Shown: positions 1 through 9,102, counted from the stretch's first letter. The stretch: DNA of 64,000 bases from Micromonospora carbonacea (GCF_014205165.1 NZ_JACHMZ010000001.1:6988501-7052500), one strand, 5' to 3'. A program made the numbers and translations. The notes: generated by a model not told the origin, from the sequence alone.

Positions 1-62
1 CGGATGGCGAAGGTCAGGATCGCGCCGATGGCGATGAGGAAGATTCCACTACCAATGCCCAT
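1..62 (-). CDS. DUF6458-family small membrane protein (N-terminal part only)
   Basis: The reverse strand begins with ATG at 62 and reads MGIGSGIFLIAIGAILTFAI before leaving the window. This glycine-rich hydrophobic start is typical of the short actinobacterial DUF6458 proteins, which carry one or two membrane helices and have no known function. A G-rich stretch just upstream could serve as ribosome binding site. Only 20 codons are visible, so the family call rests on this N-terminal signature alone. Confidence 0.6.
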   Translation of the reverse strand, partial: MGIGSGIFLIAIGAILTFAI

Positions 63-215
63 GTGCGCTGCACCCCCACGTGCGGTGGCTCTGGGCGTTC
101 ACTGACGACGTCCGGGCCTCGGTTACCCACCCGACGGGGCAAGTACCCGGGATACGACCGGCGATGGGGGACACGCGGGACCGTTCGGCACGGGTCGCCG
201 AAGCGGGGCAGGACG

Positions 216-286
216 GCGACGGCCGACGAGACGGGGCAGGACTGCGACGGCCGACGAGACGGGGCGGGAAGGCGACGGCCGGCGAG
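216..286. repeat. Imperfect direct repeat, 26 bp unit
   Basis: Two 26-base copies (216-241 and 244-269) differ at one position, and a shortened third copy starts at 272. The core is GCGACGGCCGACGAG followed by ACGGGGC. The repeat lies in the gene-free stretch 63-334. Apart from the terminator hairpin at 277-304 nothing else recognisable is present there. Confidence 0.5.
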
Positions 287-304
287 TTGGGGGACTCGCC
301 GGCC
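277..304 (-). terminator. Hairpin terminator of the acyl-CoA dehydrogenase gene
   Basis: A perfect 10 bp stem (GGCCGGCGAG / CTCGCCGGCC) with an 8-base loop lies 31 bases after the stop codon of the minus-strand gene ending at 335. It has no U tract, as is usual in high-GC actinomycetes. Confidence 0.6.
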
Positions 305-334
305 GTCTGGAGGCCGCTGTGGTGCGTCAGCGGC

Positions 335-2191
335 TCAGAACGCCTCCTCCGGGAGGTCCATCAGCTCCAGGTCGGTGTTCTCGATGATCCGCCGGTCGGC
401 GCCGAGGCGGGGCAGCACCTCGCGGGCGAAGAACTTCGCGGCGGCCACCTTGCCGGTGTAGAACGCCTTGTCGGCGGCGGAGACCTCGCCGGCGAGGGCG
501 CGCAGGGCGACGTCGGCCTGCCGCTGGAGCAGCCAGCCGACGACCAGGTCGCCGATCGCCAGCAGGAACCGGCGGCTGCCGAGGCCCACCTTGTAGAGCG
601 CCCGGGCGTCGCCGCCCTGCGCCTCGCCCAGCCAGCCGGTCAGCACGCCGAGGATGGTCTGCACCTCGGCGAGCGCCTTGCCGAGCGCCTGCCGTTCCTG
701 CTTGAGCTGGCCGTTGCCGCCCTCGGAGGTGATGAACTCCTGGATCTCGCCGGCGACCGTCATGAGGGCCTTGCCGTTGTCCCGGACGATCTTGCGGAAG
801 ATCAGGTCGAGGCTCTGGATCGCGGTGGTGCCCTCGTACAGGGTGTCGATCTTGGCGTCCCGGACGTACTGCTCCAGCGGGTAGTCCTGGAGGAAGCCGG
901 AGCCGCCGAAGGTCTGTAGCGCCTCGTGACCCAGCATCTCGTACGCCCGCTCGGAGCCGACGCCCTTGACCAGCGGCAGCAGCAGGTCGTTGACCCGCTT
1001 CGCGATCTTCGTCGCCTGCTCGTCGCCGGCCGCCTCGGCGATGGCGACCTGGTCCTGCCAGGAGGCGGTGTAGCAGACCAGGGCGCGCAGGCCCTCGGCG
1101 TACGACTTCTGGAGCATCAGCGAGCGGCGCACGTCGGGGTGGTGGGTGATGGTGACCCGGGGCGCGGTCTTGTCGGCCTGCTGGACGAGGTCGGCGCCCT
1201 GGACGCGGTTCTTGGCGTATTCGAGGGCGTTGAGGTAGCCGGTGGAGAGGGTGGCGATGGCCTTGGTGCCGACCATCATCCGGGCGTACTCAATGATCAT
1301 GAACATCTGCCGGATGCCGTCGTGCTTGTCGCCGAGCAGCCAGCCCTTCGCCGGCACGCCGTGCTCGCCGAAGGTCATCTCGCAGGTGTTGGAGACCTTG
1401 ATGCCCATCTTGTGCTCGACGTTGGTGGCGTAGACGCCGTTGCGCTCGCCCAGCTCGCCGGTCTCCGGGTCGAAGTGGAACTTCGGCACGACGAAGAGCG
1501 ACAGGCCCTTGGTGCCGGGGCCGCCGACGCCCTCGACGCCGACCGGGCGGGCCAGCACGTAGTGCACGATGTTGTCGCTGAGGTCGTGCTCGCCGGAGGT
1601 GATGAAGCGCTTCACGCCCTCGATGTGCCACGAGCCGTCCGGCTGCGGGATCGCCCGGGTGCGGCCGGCGCCCACGTCGGAGCCCGCGTCGGGCTCGGTG
1701 AGCACCATCGTGGAGCCCCACTGCTTGTCGATGAAGAGCTTGGCCCACTTCTTCTGGCTCTCGGTGCCCTCGACGTGCAGCACGTGCGCGAAGGACGGGC
1801 CGGAGGCGTACATCCAGACGGGGGCGTTCGCGCCGAGCACCAACTCGGCGAGGGACCACCAGAGGGCGCGCGGGGCGTTGGTGCCGTCGAGCGCCGGCGG
1901 GAGGTCGAGCCGCCAGAACTCGGACTCCATGAACGCCCGGTACGACTTCTTGAACGGCTCCGGCAGCGGCGCGGTGTGCGTGGCCGGGTCGAAGACCGGG
2001 GGGTTGCGGTCGCTGTCCGAGTAGCTCGCCGCGAGGTCCTCGCGGGCGAGGCGGTCCACCTCGACGAGGAAGCTGCGCGCGGTGTCGACGTCAAGATCCG
2101 AGTACGGCTCCTGGCCGAACGCCCGGTCCGCCCCGAAGACCTCGAAGAGGTTGAACTCAAGGTCCCGGAGGTTGCTCTTGTAGTGGGTCAT
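335..2191 (-). CDS. Acyl-CoA dehydrogenase, FadE5-like (618 aa)
   Basis: This flavoenzyme catalyses the first step of fatty acid beta-oxidation, passing electrons to electron-transfer flavoprotein. At 618 aa it belongs to the long FadE5-type subgroup (about 610 aa in mycobacteria), with extra N- and C-terminal segments beyond the usual 380-400 aa. The substrate/FAD signature [15 protein letters not shown] lies near residue 160, and the conserved YEGTTAIQ segment with the likely catalytic glutamate near residue 455. The ATG at 2191 gives the expected N-terminus ([10 protein letters not shown]). The gene stands alone, with its own promoter, two operator-like palindromes and a terminator. Broad medium- to long-chain specificity is inferred from FadE5 homologues. 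Confidence 0.9.
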   Translation of the reverse strand: MTHYKSNLRDLEFNLFEVFGADRAFGQEPYSDLDVDTARSFLVEVDRLAREDLAASYSDSDRNPPVFDPATHTAPLPEPFKKSYRAFMESEFWRLDLPPALDGTNAPRALWWSLAELVLGANAPVWMYASGPSFAHVLHVEGTESQKKWAKLFIDKQWGSTMVLTEPDAGSDVGAGRTRAIPQPDGSWHIEGVKRFITSGEHDLSDNIVHYVLARPVGVEGVGGPGTKGLSLFVVPKFHFDPETGELGERNGVYATNVEHKMGIKVSNTCEMTFGEHGVPAKGWLLGDKHDGIRQMFMIIEYARMMVGTKAIATLSTGYLNALEYAKNRVQGADLVQQADKTAPRVTITHHPDVRRSLMLQKSYAEGLRALVCYTASWQDQVAIAEAAGDEQATKIAKRVNDLLLPLVKGVGSERAYEMLGHEALQTFGGSGFLQDYPLEQYVRDAKIDTLYEGTTAIQSLDLIFRKIVRDNGKALMTVAGEIQEFITSEGGNGQLKQERQALGKALAEVQTILGVLTGWLGEAQGGDARALYKVGLGSRRFLLAIGDLVVGWLLQRQADVALRALAGEVSAADKAFYTGKVAAAKFFAREVLPRLGADRRIIENTDLELMDLPEEAF

Positions 2192-2219
2192 GCTCGCTGG
2201 CCCCGCTTCCCGGACAGGT

Positions 2220-2269
2220 GTTACCGATCAGTAACCCCGACTGTATTACTCGCGGGTAGGCAGCGACAA
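2220..2269 (-). promoter_or_regulatory. Promoter of the fadE5-like gene with two palindromic operators
   Basis: On the minus strand a -35 box TTGTCG (2264-2269) is followed after 18 bases by a -10 box TACAGT (2240-2245). Operator 1 is the near-perfect 16-mer GTTACTGATCGGTAAC (2220-2235), placed where transcription should start. Operator 2 (ATTACTCGCGGGTAG on the plus strand, 2245-2259) lies in the promoter spacer. Both fit TTACTnnnnGGTAR, and the same motif occurs before the EtfD-type gene at 19770. This geometry suggests a TetR-like repressor, but the regulator is not identified. Confidence 0.6.
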
Positions 2270-2376
2270 GCTCAACGTGGAAGTGACGGCGATTACACAC
2301 CCGCGCTTCGGCCGTCTGGGAGCGGGGTCGGAACCCCGCCCGGGACCGGGCGCAACCGGGCGGCGAAGAAGCTGCC

Positions 2377-3504
2377 TCAGCCCTCGGCCGCGCCGACCTC
2401 CCAGCTCGGCACGGGGGCGGTCACCCCGCCGCTGTGGCCGGCGTACTCCATCAGGACCAGGGCGATGTCGTCGTCGAGCCGGCCGTGCACCCACTCGACC
2501 AGGGCGGTCTCCAGCGAGGCCAGCCCGTCGCCGACCGTGCCGTGGCCGAGCAGCCGCCAGGCCCGGTCGGCCGTCGGGAAGAACTCGCCGTCCCGGCGCG
2601 CCTCGCCGAGGCCGTCGGTGAACAGCAGCAGCCGGTCGCCCGGCTCCAGGCGCTCGACCCGGGGCCGCACGACCGGCATGAAGCCCAGCGGCGGCGCGGG
2701 CGCGGGCGGTTCGAGGGGGATCACCGCGCCCCGGCGCAGCAGCAGCGGCGACGGGTGGCCGCAGTTGACGATGGTGAGGGTGCCGCCCCGCTCCTCGACC
2801 AGGGCGGCGGTGACGAAGTCCTCGTCGCCGACGTTGCGGGCCACCGCCCGGTCCAGGTCGGCGACCACCGCCCGCAGGTCGGCCCGCTCGTACGCGACGT
2901 GCCGGTACGAGCCCAGCACGATGCTCGCCAGCCGCACGGCGTCCAGCCCCTTGCCGCGCACGTCACCGATGATCATGCGGACGCCGTACGGGGTGTCGAT
3001 CGCCTCGTACAGGTCGCCGCCGATCTCGGCCGTCGCCGTCGAGGAGATGTAGCGTCCCGCCACCGCCAGGGTCCCCACCTGCGGGCCGAGCGGACGCAGC
3101 ACCGCCTGCTGGGCCACCGCCGCCAGCTTGGACAGCTCGGCGATCTGCTCGGCCTGCCGCTGCCGCACGGCGGCCACCGCCGCCGCGATGCCGGTGGCGA
3201 GCGCGATGCCGGCCACGTTGACGGCGGTGACCAGCGACGTCCTCGGCTCGGCGAGGGCGAAGGCGGACCCGATCGCGGTCGCGGCGGCACCCACCCCCAG
3301 CACCACCCGCCAGGAGGCGAGCGCCGCGGCGAGGAACGGGGCGGCGACCATCAGCGCCACGTAGTGCGCCCAGCGGCCGTCCGCCAGCTCGACGCCGGAG
3401 ATGATCGCGAGCAGGACGAGGGCCGCGCCGAGGCCGGCGCGGGATCCGGGGCTCAGCGGGCCACGGCCCGACTGGAAGGCATGCATGCGTACGAGGGACA
3501 GCAT
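2377..3504 (-). CDS. SpoIIE-type PP2C serine phosphatase with membrane N-terminus
   Basis: This is a PPM-family phosphatase of the SpoIIE/RsbU group, which normally dephosphorylates anti-anti-sigma factors in partner-switching control. The N-terminal ~125 residues hold several hydrophobic segments (for example GLGAALVLLAIISGVEL), so the protein is membrane anchored. The C-terminal ~230 residues carry the phosphatase motifs EIGGDLYEA, GDVRGKGLDA, LVNCGH-like and LLLFTDGLGEAR, with metal-binding aspartates. The frame is open to 3621, but the region before MLSLVRMHAF is low-complexity; I use ATG 3504, and 3486 is also possible. No RsbV/RsbW partner lies nearby. Confidence 0.85.
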   Translation of the reverse strand: MLSLVRMHAFQSGRGPLSPGSRAGLGAALVLLAIISGVELADGRWAHYVALMVAAPFLAAALASWRVVLGVGAAATAIGSAFALAEPRTSLVTAVNVAGIALATGIAAAVAAVRQRQAEQIAELSKLAAVAQQAVLRPLGPQVGTLAVAGRYISSTATAEIGGDLYEAIDTPYGVRMIIGDVRGKGLDAVRLASIVLGSYRHVAYERADLRAVVADLDRAVARNVGDEDFVTAALVEERGGTLTIVNCGHPSPLLLRRGAVIPLEPPAPAPPLGFMPVVRPRVERLEPGDRLLLFTDGLGEARRDGEFFPTADRAWRLLGHGTVGDGLASLETALVEWVHGRLDDDIALVLMEYAGHSGGVTAPVPSWEVGAAEG

Positions 3505-3625
3505 GCCTGATGGACGTGAACCGGTGAATGAGCCTGGCCCGTCGGCCGAGGATGTTCTGCCCGGCCGGGTCACCGGCGGCGGCCGGTCCGGCCCCGGTCG
3601 CGCCGCCCCGCCCGAGGTCATCGGC

Positions 3626-4270
3626 TCAGCCCAGGACCTCGTACTTCACGGTCAGCGCGCCGACGTCGACGGAGGCGATGGCCGCGAACGCGGCCCGGGA
3701 CAGGTCGAGGCAGCGGCCGTCGATGAAGGGTCCCCGGTCGTTGATCCGGACGGTGACCGACTTGCCGTTGGCCGGGTTGGTCACCCGGACCATGGTGTCG
3801 AACGGCAGGGTCTTGTGGGCGGCGGTCATGGCGCTCGGGTCGAAGCTCTCCCCGTTGGCGGTGAGCTGACCCTCGTCGTAGAAGGACGCCCCGCACGAGC
3901 CGCTGTCGACGACGTTGCGGGTGGGCGTGGGCTTCTTGGTGGTGGGGGCCGGCTTCGGCGCGGCGGTGCGCGGCCTGCTCCGCGAGGCGGCCTGGCTCCG
4001 GGTGGCCTTCGGGCTGGCCGTGACCGTCGGCGACGGGCTGGGGCTGGGCGGGACGCTGGCGCTCGGGCTGGGCGACGCCGGGGGCGTGACCGCGGTGGTG
4101 GGGGCGCTCGCCGGGACGTCGGCGACGGTCGGCTGCGGGGCCGCCTCACCGGAGGTCAGGCTCACCGCGCCGACGGTGCCACCGACGGCGAGCGCGACGC
4201 CGACCGCCGCGGTGGCCGCGATCCCGGCCGGCGAGGAGAACAATCGGGTACGGGAGTGCCTACCAACCAC
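3626..4270 (-). CDS. RlpA-like double-psi beta-barrel protein, secreted or anchored
   Basis: The 214 aa product starts with an arginine-containing stretch and a hydrophobic segment (residues ~15-40), consistent with a signal peptide or anchor. A Pro/Ser/Thr/Ala/Lys-rich linker follows (~45-120). The C-terminal ~95 residues form a double-psi beta-barrel of the RlpA type: [11 protein letters not shown] at its start, then [15 protein letters not shown], and [21 protein letters not shown]. RlpA-like proteins act on cell wall glycan in some bacteria; whether this one is a lytic transglycosylase is not known. The GTG start is preceded by GAAAGGA eight bases upstream. I saw no c-di-AMP riboswitch in its leader. 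Confidence 0.8.
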   Translation of the reverse strand: MVGRHSRTRLFSSPAGIAATAAVGVALAVGGTVGAVSLTSGEAAPQPTVADVPASAPTTAVTPPASPSPSASVPPSPSPSPTVTASPKATRSQAASRSRPRTAAPKPAPTTKKPTPTRNVVDSGSCGASFYDEGQLTANGESFDPSAMTAAHKTLPFDTMVRVTNPANGKSVTVRINDRGPFIDGRCLDLSRAAFAAIASVDVGALTVKYEVLG

Positions 4271-4342
4271 GGGCCCGGTCCTTTCGTCGTGGCTAACGAA
4301 GTCGTTGTTCAGGGCGAAGTCCTGGAGAACAAACCGGCCCGG

Positions 4343-4374
4343 ACCGTAACGAGAGAAGCACTTCCGAAGTCAAC
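4343..4374 (-). promoter_or_regulatory. Putative promoter of the RlpA-like gene
   Basis: On the minus strand TTGACT (4369-4374) and TACGGT (4343-4348) are separated by 20 bases, which is long for a housekeeping promoter. They lie about 75 bases before the GTG start at 4270. Confidence 0.35.
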
Positions 4375-4499
4375 GTGATCATGGCGCTATGGTGGCATTT
4401 GCTCGCATACGTGTGGCCGATCATCCGAGGCGGCGTGGCCCGCTCGGCCCCGGGTGGGCCGGACCACACCGGGCGTCGATCTGACGCAGGATGGTCGGC

Positions 4500-5060
4500 A
4501 TGCCCGCTGAGCTGAGCGAACGCCTCGTCGAGCTGTTCCGGTGGGTCGACCCCGGCCCGCAGAGCACCCACCTGGTCAGCGACGTCTCCGGCTGGTGGCG
4601 CGACCCCGCGGTGCTGGCGGGGCTCGGGCCCGCCCTGGCCGCCCCGTTCCGGGACGCCCGACCGACCGTGGTGCTCGCCCCCGCCGTGACCGGGCTGCTG
4701 CTCGGCCCGCTCGCCGCGACCGCCCTCGGGGTCGGCTTCGCGCCCGCGCACAAGGCGGAAGACGGGAGGCTGCCCGCCGGGGCGACGACCTGGGCGCAGA
4801 GCCCGCCGGACTTCCGGGGCCGCCGGGTCGACCTGGGCGTCCGGGACCGGCACCTCGGCCCCGGCGACCGGGTGCTGGTGGTCGACGACTGGGTGGCCAC
4901 CGCCGCCCAACTGCACGCCCTGTACGCGATCTGCGCCGCCCGGGGCGCCGAGGTCCTCGGCACCTCCGCCGTGGTGGTCGACTGCCCGCCCGCCCTCGCC
5001 GCCGAGCTGCGGATACACGGCCTGGTCGAGGGTGACCGGCTGACCGCGCCCGAGGGTTGA
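4500..5060 (+). CDS. Phosphoribosyltransferase-fold protein
   Basis: The 186 aa product has the type I phosphoribosyltransferase fold. The PRPP-binding loop VLVVDDWVATAAQ sits near residue 120, and TVVLAPAVTGLLLGPLAA earlier matches the strand-loop that positions pyrophosphate. It resembles adenine-PRT-like proteins of actinomycetes, but the base acceptor cannot be read from sequence. ATG 4500 is preferred because AGGA lies eight bases upstream; the frame also has ATG at 4491. The next gene follows after 33 bases on the same strand, so the two may be co-transcribed. Confidence 0.75.
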   Translation: MPAELSERLVELFRWVDPGPQSTHLVSDVSGWWRDPAVLAGLGPALAAPFRDARPTVVLAPAVTGLLLGPLAATALGVGFAPAHKAEDGRLPAGATTWAQSPPDFRGRRVDLGVRDRHLGPGDRVLVVDDWVATAAQLHALYAICAARGAEVLGTSAVVVDCPPALAAELRIHGLVEGDRLTAPEG

Positions 5061-5093
5061 CCTAAACCAAACTTCACGTCGCACGATCGGGGC

Positions 5094-6155
5094 ATGGACG
5101 ACGGAATCCTGGACGAGGCGTACCGGCGGTTGCACCGCACCGGCCCGGAATTCGAGGGCTGGCTCTCCAACCACGGCCCGATGGCGGTCGAGGCGCTGGC
5201 CCGGCACGGGCACGACGCCAAGGTGCACCGCTGGCTGGACGCCTACCTGCGGCGGCTCGACGAGCTGCCGCGCGGCCTCCGGCCGATCGACGACTGGCGG
5301 GCCGCCCTCGGCGACCCGAAGCGGGCCGGCGACTGGCTCGCCCACTTCGACCGGGAACTGCACGAACGGCCCTGGCGGGACATCCTCGGCACCTGGTGGC
5401 CCCGGCTCCTGCCCGGCATCGCCGCCGGGGCCACCCACGGCGTCATCCGGGTCGGGCACGCCGTGCGGGCGCTGCGGGCCGACGAGACCAGCCCGGACCG
5501 GCGCACCGAACTCGGCCAGGCCCTCGCCTACTGGGCCGCGCGCTGGCAGCCGGTACCGGGCGCGTCCCTGCCGCCGGCGGCACCTCCCGTCGGGAAGAGC
5601 GGGGTGTCCGGGGAGAACGGCGAGACCGGGGTGGCCGCCGCGCTGGCCGGGCTGCCCCGCATCGCCGACCGCAGCGGCGGCATCCGCGAGCGGCTGGGCC
5701 GGCTGCCGGACGTACCCGAATGGGGGTCGTCGCTCGCGGCGCTGCGCCCCGCGCGGACCCCGGCCGAGGCGCAGCGGGGGCTCGCCGAGCTGGTGCACCG
5801 GGCGAGCCTCGACTACCTCCGGTACGGGCAGGCGGAACCCGTCATGCTGGTGCACGCGGTGACCGCGCCGACGGCGGTGCTGCGTACGCTGCCGGAGCTG
5901 GACCCCGGGCTCTGGGCGCCGAGCCTCGCCGCGGCCTGGTCCGCGACGGCGGCAGTGACCGCCGTGTACGCCTCCCCGGCCGGCGTCGCGCCACCGGCCG
6001 TCGCCCCCGGCACCCCGGCGGAGGTCTTCGCCCGCGCGGCCCGGCACGGCGACGAGCACGTGGTGAAGCTCGCCGACGCGGTGCTGGACGCCCACGCGGC
6101 GACGGGGGACGAGCGGGTGCTCGCCGCGGCCGGCTACGCGGCGCAGCTCATCTGA
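5094..6155 (+). CDS. Questin oxidase-like (DUF4243) family protein
   Basis: The 353 aa protein matches the questin oxidase-like family. Its fungal members (AflY, GedK types) are proposed Baeyer-Villiger-type enzymes of anthraquinone/xanthone pathways. Family signatures visible are FEGWLSNHGPMAVEAL at residues ~20-35 and GIAAGATHGVIRVGHAVRAL at ~100-120, both with conserved histidines. Bacterial members are common in actinomycetes outside polyketide clusters, and there is no polyketide synthase here, so the true substrate is unknown. The start is ATG 5094. It follows the phosphoribosyltransferase gene closely. Confidence 0.75.
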   Translation: MDDGILDEAYRRLHRTGPEFEGWLSNHGPMAVEALARHGHDAKVHRWLDAYLRRLDELPRGLRPIDDWRAALGDPKRAGDWLAHFDRELHERPWRDILGTWWPRLLPGIAAGATHGVIRVGHAVRALRADETSPDRRTELGQALAYWAARWQPVPGASLPPAAPPVGKSGVSGENGETGVAAALAGLPRIADRSGGIRERLGRLPDVPEWGSSLAALRPARTPAEAQRGLAELVHRASLDYLRYGQAEPVMLVHAVTAPTAVLRTLPELDPGLWAPSLAAAWSATAAVTAVYASPAGVAPPAVAPGTPAEVFARAARHGDEHVVKLADAVLDAHAATGDERVLAAAGYAAQLI

Positions 6156-6212
6156 GCCGCGCAGCTCATCGAGCGGGGCAGCTGCGAGCGGGGCAGCCCA
6201 GAGCGGGGCGGC

Positions 6213-6746
6213 TCAGTCGCCCGAGCCGGCTCCGCCGAGGAACTCCTCCACGGCGGTGCAGACCATGCCCAGCACCTCCGCCGAGCGGGCCAGCGGACCG
6301 GGCACCAGCAGCGAGTGGTCGGCCCCGTCGACCTCCAGCACGTGCGGGCTGAGCCGGCGGGCCTGGGTGCCGTCCCACAGGGCGTCGGCGGTGCCGCCCA
6401 CCAGCAGGAACGGGGCGGTCGCACGGGCCAGCGCCTCGGTGACGTCGGCGCGGCGCAGCAGCGGGGTGAGCCACACCGCCGGCAGCCCCCGGTCGGCGGC
6501 GAACGGGGCGGCGAAACTGCCCAGTGACTTGCCGACCAGCAGGTGCGCCGGCTCCGCCAACGCCGGGGCGACCTGCTCGGCCACCCAGGGCCCGGCCCGG
6601 TCCGCGCCCAGGTCGGACGGCACCTGCCAGGTGATCTCGTGGGTGTCGAAGCCGGTCCGGCGCAGCGCCTCGCCGACGTACGCGAACAGGGGCGCCCGGG
6701 TGTCGTAGCCCCGCCCCGGAATCAGCACCGCACGCCGGTCCGCCAT
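6213..6746 (-). CDS. Alpha/beta hydrolase (177 aa)
   Basis: A small hydrolase-fold protein. It starts with MADRRAVLIPGRGYDTRAPLF, giving the first strand and an oxyanion-type loop. The nucleophile elbow is LLVGKSLGSFAA (GxSxG), and the late Asp/His pair is in EVDGADHSLLVPG. No lid domain is apparent and the substrate is unknown. I use ATG 6746, preceded by AAGGGA at suitable spacing. The open frame reaches 7310, but the upstream part is Pro/Ala/Arg-rich shadow reading. The genes on both sides are on the opposite strand. Short GAGCGGGGCGGC-like repeats lie between its stop and 6155. Confidence 0.75.
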   Translation of the reverse strand: MADRRAVLIPGRGYDTRAPLFAYVGEALRRTGFDTHEITWQVPSDLGADRAGPWVAEQVAPALAEPAHLLVGKSLGSFAAPFAADRGLPAVWLTPLLRRADVTEALARATAPFLLVGGTADALWDGTQARRLSPHVLEVDGADHSLLVPGPLARSAEVLGMVCTAVEEFLGGAGSGD

Positions 6747-6985
6747 CACCCGATCCCTTCGCCAGCCCACCTGCCCGCCACCGTAACGCCCCGGGCACGC
6801 CGGGCAGTCGCACCGCTCCGACACGGATGCGCCGGGCGGGCCGGAGCGGGCGCGAACGGGCCGGGCGGGCGGGAGCGGGGCAGGGCGGGCCGCACGCGGA
6901 CGGGCGGGGTGCGCCGGGGCGGGGCAGGTCGCCGGTGCCGCGTGCCCCGCGCCCGAATCCGGCGGCGGGGCGCGGCCGGGCCGCG

Positions 6986-6991
6986 TAGCCT
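6986..6991 (+). promoter_or_regulatory. -10 box TAGCCT, leaderless start of the ASCH gene
   Basis: TAGCCT lies seven bases before ATG 6999 and no convincing ribosome binding site is present, as for a leaderless mRNA. The preceding ~240 bases are extremely GC-rich and hold no gene I can support. Confidence 0.45.
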
Positions 6992-6998
6992 CGGCGGG

Positions 6999-7388
6999 AT
7001 GTGGCCCCGGATCGACGGACTGCGCAGCCTCGCCCTCGGCACCCCCGGCGGGCTGCGGGCGAGACTCAACTCCCTGGTGCTGGCCGGGGCCAAGACGGCG
7101 ACCGCCGGCCTGACCGACGAGTACGCCGAGGAGGGCGAGGAACTGGAGCACGTCGGCGAGCGGCTCGCCCTCGTCGACGACCACGACGCGCCCGTCGGAA
7201 CCGTCGAGGTGACCGGCGTCGACGTGGTGCGCTTCGCCGACGTGCCGTGGGACTTCGCCCGCGCCGAAGGGGAGGGCGACCGGTCGATCGAGGAGTGGCG
7301 GGCCGGGCACGCCGCCTACTGGGCGCGGGTCGGCACCCCCGTCACCGACGACAGCCGGATCGTCTGCGTGCGCTTCCGCCTCACATAA
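6999..7388 (+). CDS. ASCH domain protein
   Basis: The 129 aa protein is an ASCH-fold protein. This family is related to PUA domains and is proposed to bind RNA or nucleotides. Signatures are GLRARLNSLVLAGAKTATAG near the N-terminus (the family G-x-K-T-x-T turn), ALVDDHDAPVGTVEVTGVDVV in the middle, and the final EEWRAGHAAYWARVG plus IVCVRFRLT strand. This matches actinobacterial ASCH proteins in length and order. The start is ATG 6999 with a -10 box directly upstream. Its stop codon TAA touches the first copy of the dispersed palindromic element. Confidence 0.8.
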   Translation: MWPRIDGLRSLALGTPGGLRARLNSLVLAGAKTATAGLTDEYAEEGEELEHVGERLALVDDHDAPVGTVEVTGVDVVRFADVPWDFARAEGEGDRSIEEWRAGHAAYWARVGTPVTDDSRIVCVRFRLT

Positions 7389-7437
7389 GGAAGGGCCCCC
7401 TGTTAACGCATACGGTCGAGAAGGGTCCCCTTCTCAC
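7387..7437 (+). repeat. Dispersed ~51 bp palindromic element, copy A
   Basis: It begins AAGGAAGGGCCCCCTGTTAA directly at the stop codon of the ASCH gene and ends with the palindrome GAGAAGGGTCCCCTTCTC. Copies B (12331) and C (48553) are inverted relative to it on the plus strand but keep the same orientation relative to the gene they follow. It may act as a transcription terminator between 7388 and 7461. Confidence 0.8.
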
Positions 7438-7460
7438 ACCCCCACCACCGCCCGCACCGT

Positions 7461-8372
7461 TCACCCGGCGACGGCCGGGCGGCCAGCCGGCGTCAGGCGG
7501 CGCAGCTCCGGCAGGAGGCGGGTGGCCGCGTCCACCAGGACGGCCTCGTCCCCGGCGTACCAGCTGCTGGCCCGGGGCCAGTGCGTCACCACGTCGGTGA
7601 AGCCGAGCGCGGCGGCCCGCCCGACCTGCTCGGCGAAGAAGTCCGCGCTGCGCAGCGAGAACGCCGGGGCGGAGTCGAGCGACAGGTAGCGGTCCAGGGT
7701 GGCCGGGTCGCGGCCGGCCTCGACCAGCGCCCGGTCCATCCGGGCGGCGAGGTCGGCCACCGTGCCCCACCACTGCTCCACGTCGTCGCCGCCCGTGCCG
7801 GTGGTGACCCAGCCCTGCCCGAACCGGGCCACCAGCCGCATCGAGCGGGGGCCGTTGGCGGCCATCACGAACGGCACCCGGGGAGACTGCACGCAGCCCG
7901 GGTTGTTGCGGGCGTCCACGGCGGCGAACCAGTCGCCACGCCAGGTGGTGCCGTCCTCGCGCAGGATCAGGTCGAGCAGCTCGACGAACTCGGCGAGCCG
8001 GTCGACGCGCTGGCGGGGCGGCAGCGTCTCCCCGCCCAGCACGGCCGAGTCGAAACCGATGCCGCCCGCGCCGACGCCGAGCAGGAACCGGCCGCCGGAG
8101 ACGTCGTCGAGGGCGGTGACCTGCCGGGCGAAGGCCGCCGGGTGGCGGAAGTTCGGCGAGGCCACGAGGGTGCCGAGCCCGATCCGGGAGGTCACGCCTG
8201 CGGCGGCGGTCAGCGTGGTCATCGAGTCGAACCAGGGCCCGTCGACCAGGTCCCGCCAGCCCAGGTGGTCGTACGTCCAGGCGTGGTCGAAGCCCCACTC
8301 CTCCGCCTGCCGCCAGCGACGCTGCGACTGCGCCCAACGCTGGTCCGGAAGGATCACGATGCCAATCCGCAT
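7461..8372 (-). CDS. LLM-class F420-dependent oxidoreductase
   Basis: The 303 aa protein belongs to the luciferase-like monooxygenase superfamily, in the F420-dependent subgroup common in actinomycetes. It starts MRIGIVILPDQRWAQSQ. Further signatures are EEWGFDHAWTYDHLGWRDL (cofactor-side loop), SRIGLGTLVASPNFRHPAAFARQ and DDVSGGRFLLGVGAGG, the last being the typical phosphate-binding stretch. The length fits one TIM-barrel domain. The open frame extends to 9233, but that part only antisenses the methyltransferase, so ATG 8372 is the start. The substrate is unknown. Confidence 0.85.
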   Translation of the reverse strand: MRIGIVILPDQRWAQSQRRWRQAEEWGFDHAWTYDHLGWRDLVDGPWFDSMTTLTAAAGVTSRIGLGTLVASPNFRHPAAFARQVTALDDVSGGRFLLGVGAGGIGFDSAVLGGETLPPRQRVDRLAEFVELLDLILREDGTTWRGDWFAAVDARNNPGCVQSPRVPFVMAANGPRSMRLVARFGQGWVTTGTGGDDVEQWWGTVADLAARMDRALVEAGRDPATLDRYLSLDSAPAFSLRSADFFAEQVGRAAALGFTDVVTHWPRASSWYAGDEAVLVDAATRLLPELRRLTPAGRPAVAG

Positions 8373-8379
8373 GAACGTC

Positions 8380-8385
8380 AGCGTA
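8380..8385 (-). promoter_or_regulatory. -10 box TACGCT, leaderless start of the LLM gene
   Basis: TACGCT on the minus strand ends seven bases before ATG 8372, with no ribosome binding site between them. Confidence 0.45.
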
Positions 8386-8463
8386 CGACCCGACCGGCCG
8401 GGGACGTCGCGCCCCGGCGAGGGCCTGCTGCCGACGGGGCGGCAGGCTGGCAGGCTCGACGGC

Positions 8464-9102
8464 ATGACGACCGGGACCGACTGGCGGGCGTGGCACGAGC
8501 CGTACGCCGACGAGGACTCGCCGCTGTCCCGCCGGCTGCGGCTGGTGCGCGGGGCGATCACCTCATGGCTGGACGAGCGCCCCGGCGAGCCGCTGAGGGT
8601 CGTCAGCGCCTGTGCGGGCCAGGGACACGACCTGGTCGGTGCGCTGGCTGGCCGGGTCGATGCGGCCCGCGTCCGCGCCACGCTCCTGGAGTACGACCCG
8701 GGCAACGTCGCCGCCGCCCGGGCAGCCGCCGCCCGGGCCGGCCTCGCACACGTCACCGTCCGGCGGGCGGACGCGGGCCGACTCTCGTCGTACGCAGGCT
8801 CGGTGCCCGCCGACCTGGTGCTGATGGCGGGCGTCCTCGGCAACATCGACGACCATGACGTACGCCGAACCGTGGCCGCCCTGCCGCAGCTCTGCGCGGC
8901 CGGTGCCACGGTGATCTGGACGCGGACCCGGCGCGCCCCCGACCTGACCCCGGCGCTGCGGGGCTGGCTGCGGGACTCCGGTTTCGCCGAGCGGGCGTTC
9001 CACGCGCCGGACGGGGTGCTCTTCTCGGTCGGCGTGCACCGGTTCACGGGCACGCCCCGACCGCTGACCGCCTCCGGGGCGCTGTTCACGTTCCTCCGGT
9101 GA
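8464..9102 (+). CDS. SAM-dependent methyltransferase, class I
   Basis: The 212 aa protein shows the Rossmann-type methyltransferase core. Motif I is replaced by RVVSACAGQGHDLVGAL, with acidic motif II in TLLEYDPGNVAAARAAAA, then VRRADAGRLSSY and PADLVLMAGVLGNIDDHDV. The N-terminal WRAWHEPYADEDSPLSRRLRLV resembles class I methyltransferases that are often found alone in actinomycetes. The substrate is not predictable. ATG 8464 is the likely start. It is divergent from the LLM gene, with 91 bases between the two starts, and convergent with the small gene at 9194. Confidence 0.75.
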   Translation: MTTGTDWRAWHEPYADEDSPLSRRLRLVRGAITSWLDERPGEPLRVVSACAGQGHDLVGALAGRVDAARVRATLLEYDPGNVAAARAAAARAGLAHVTVRRADAGRLSSYAGSVPADLVLMAGVLGNIDDHDVRRTVAALPQLCAAGATVIWTRTRRAPDLTPALRGWLRDSGFAERAFHAPDGVLFSVGVHRFTGTPRPLTASGALFTFLR

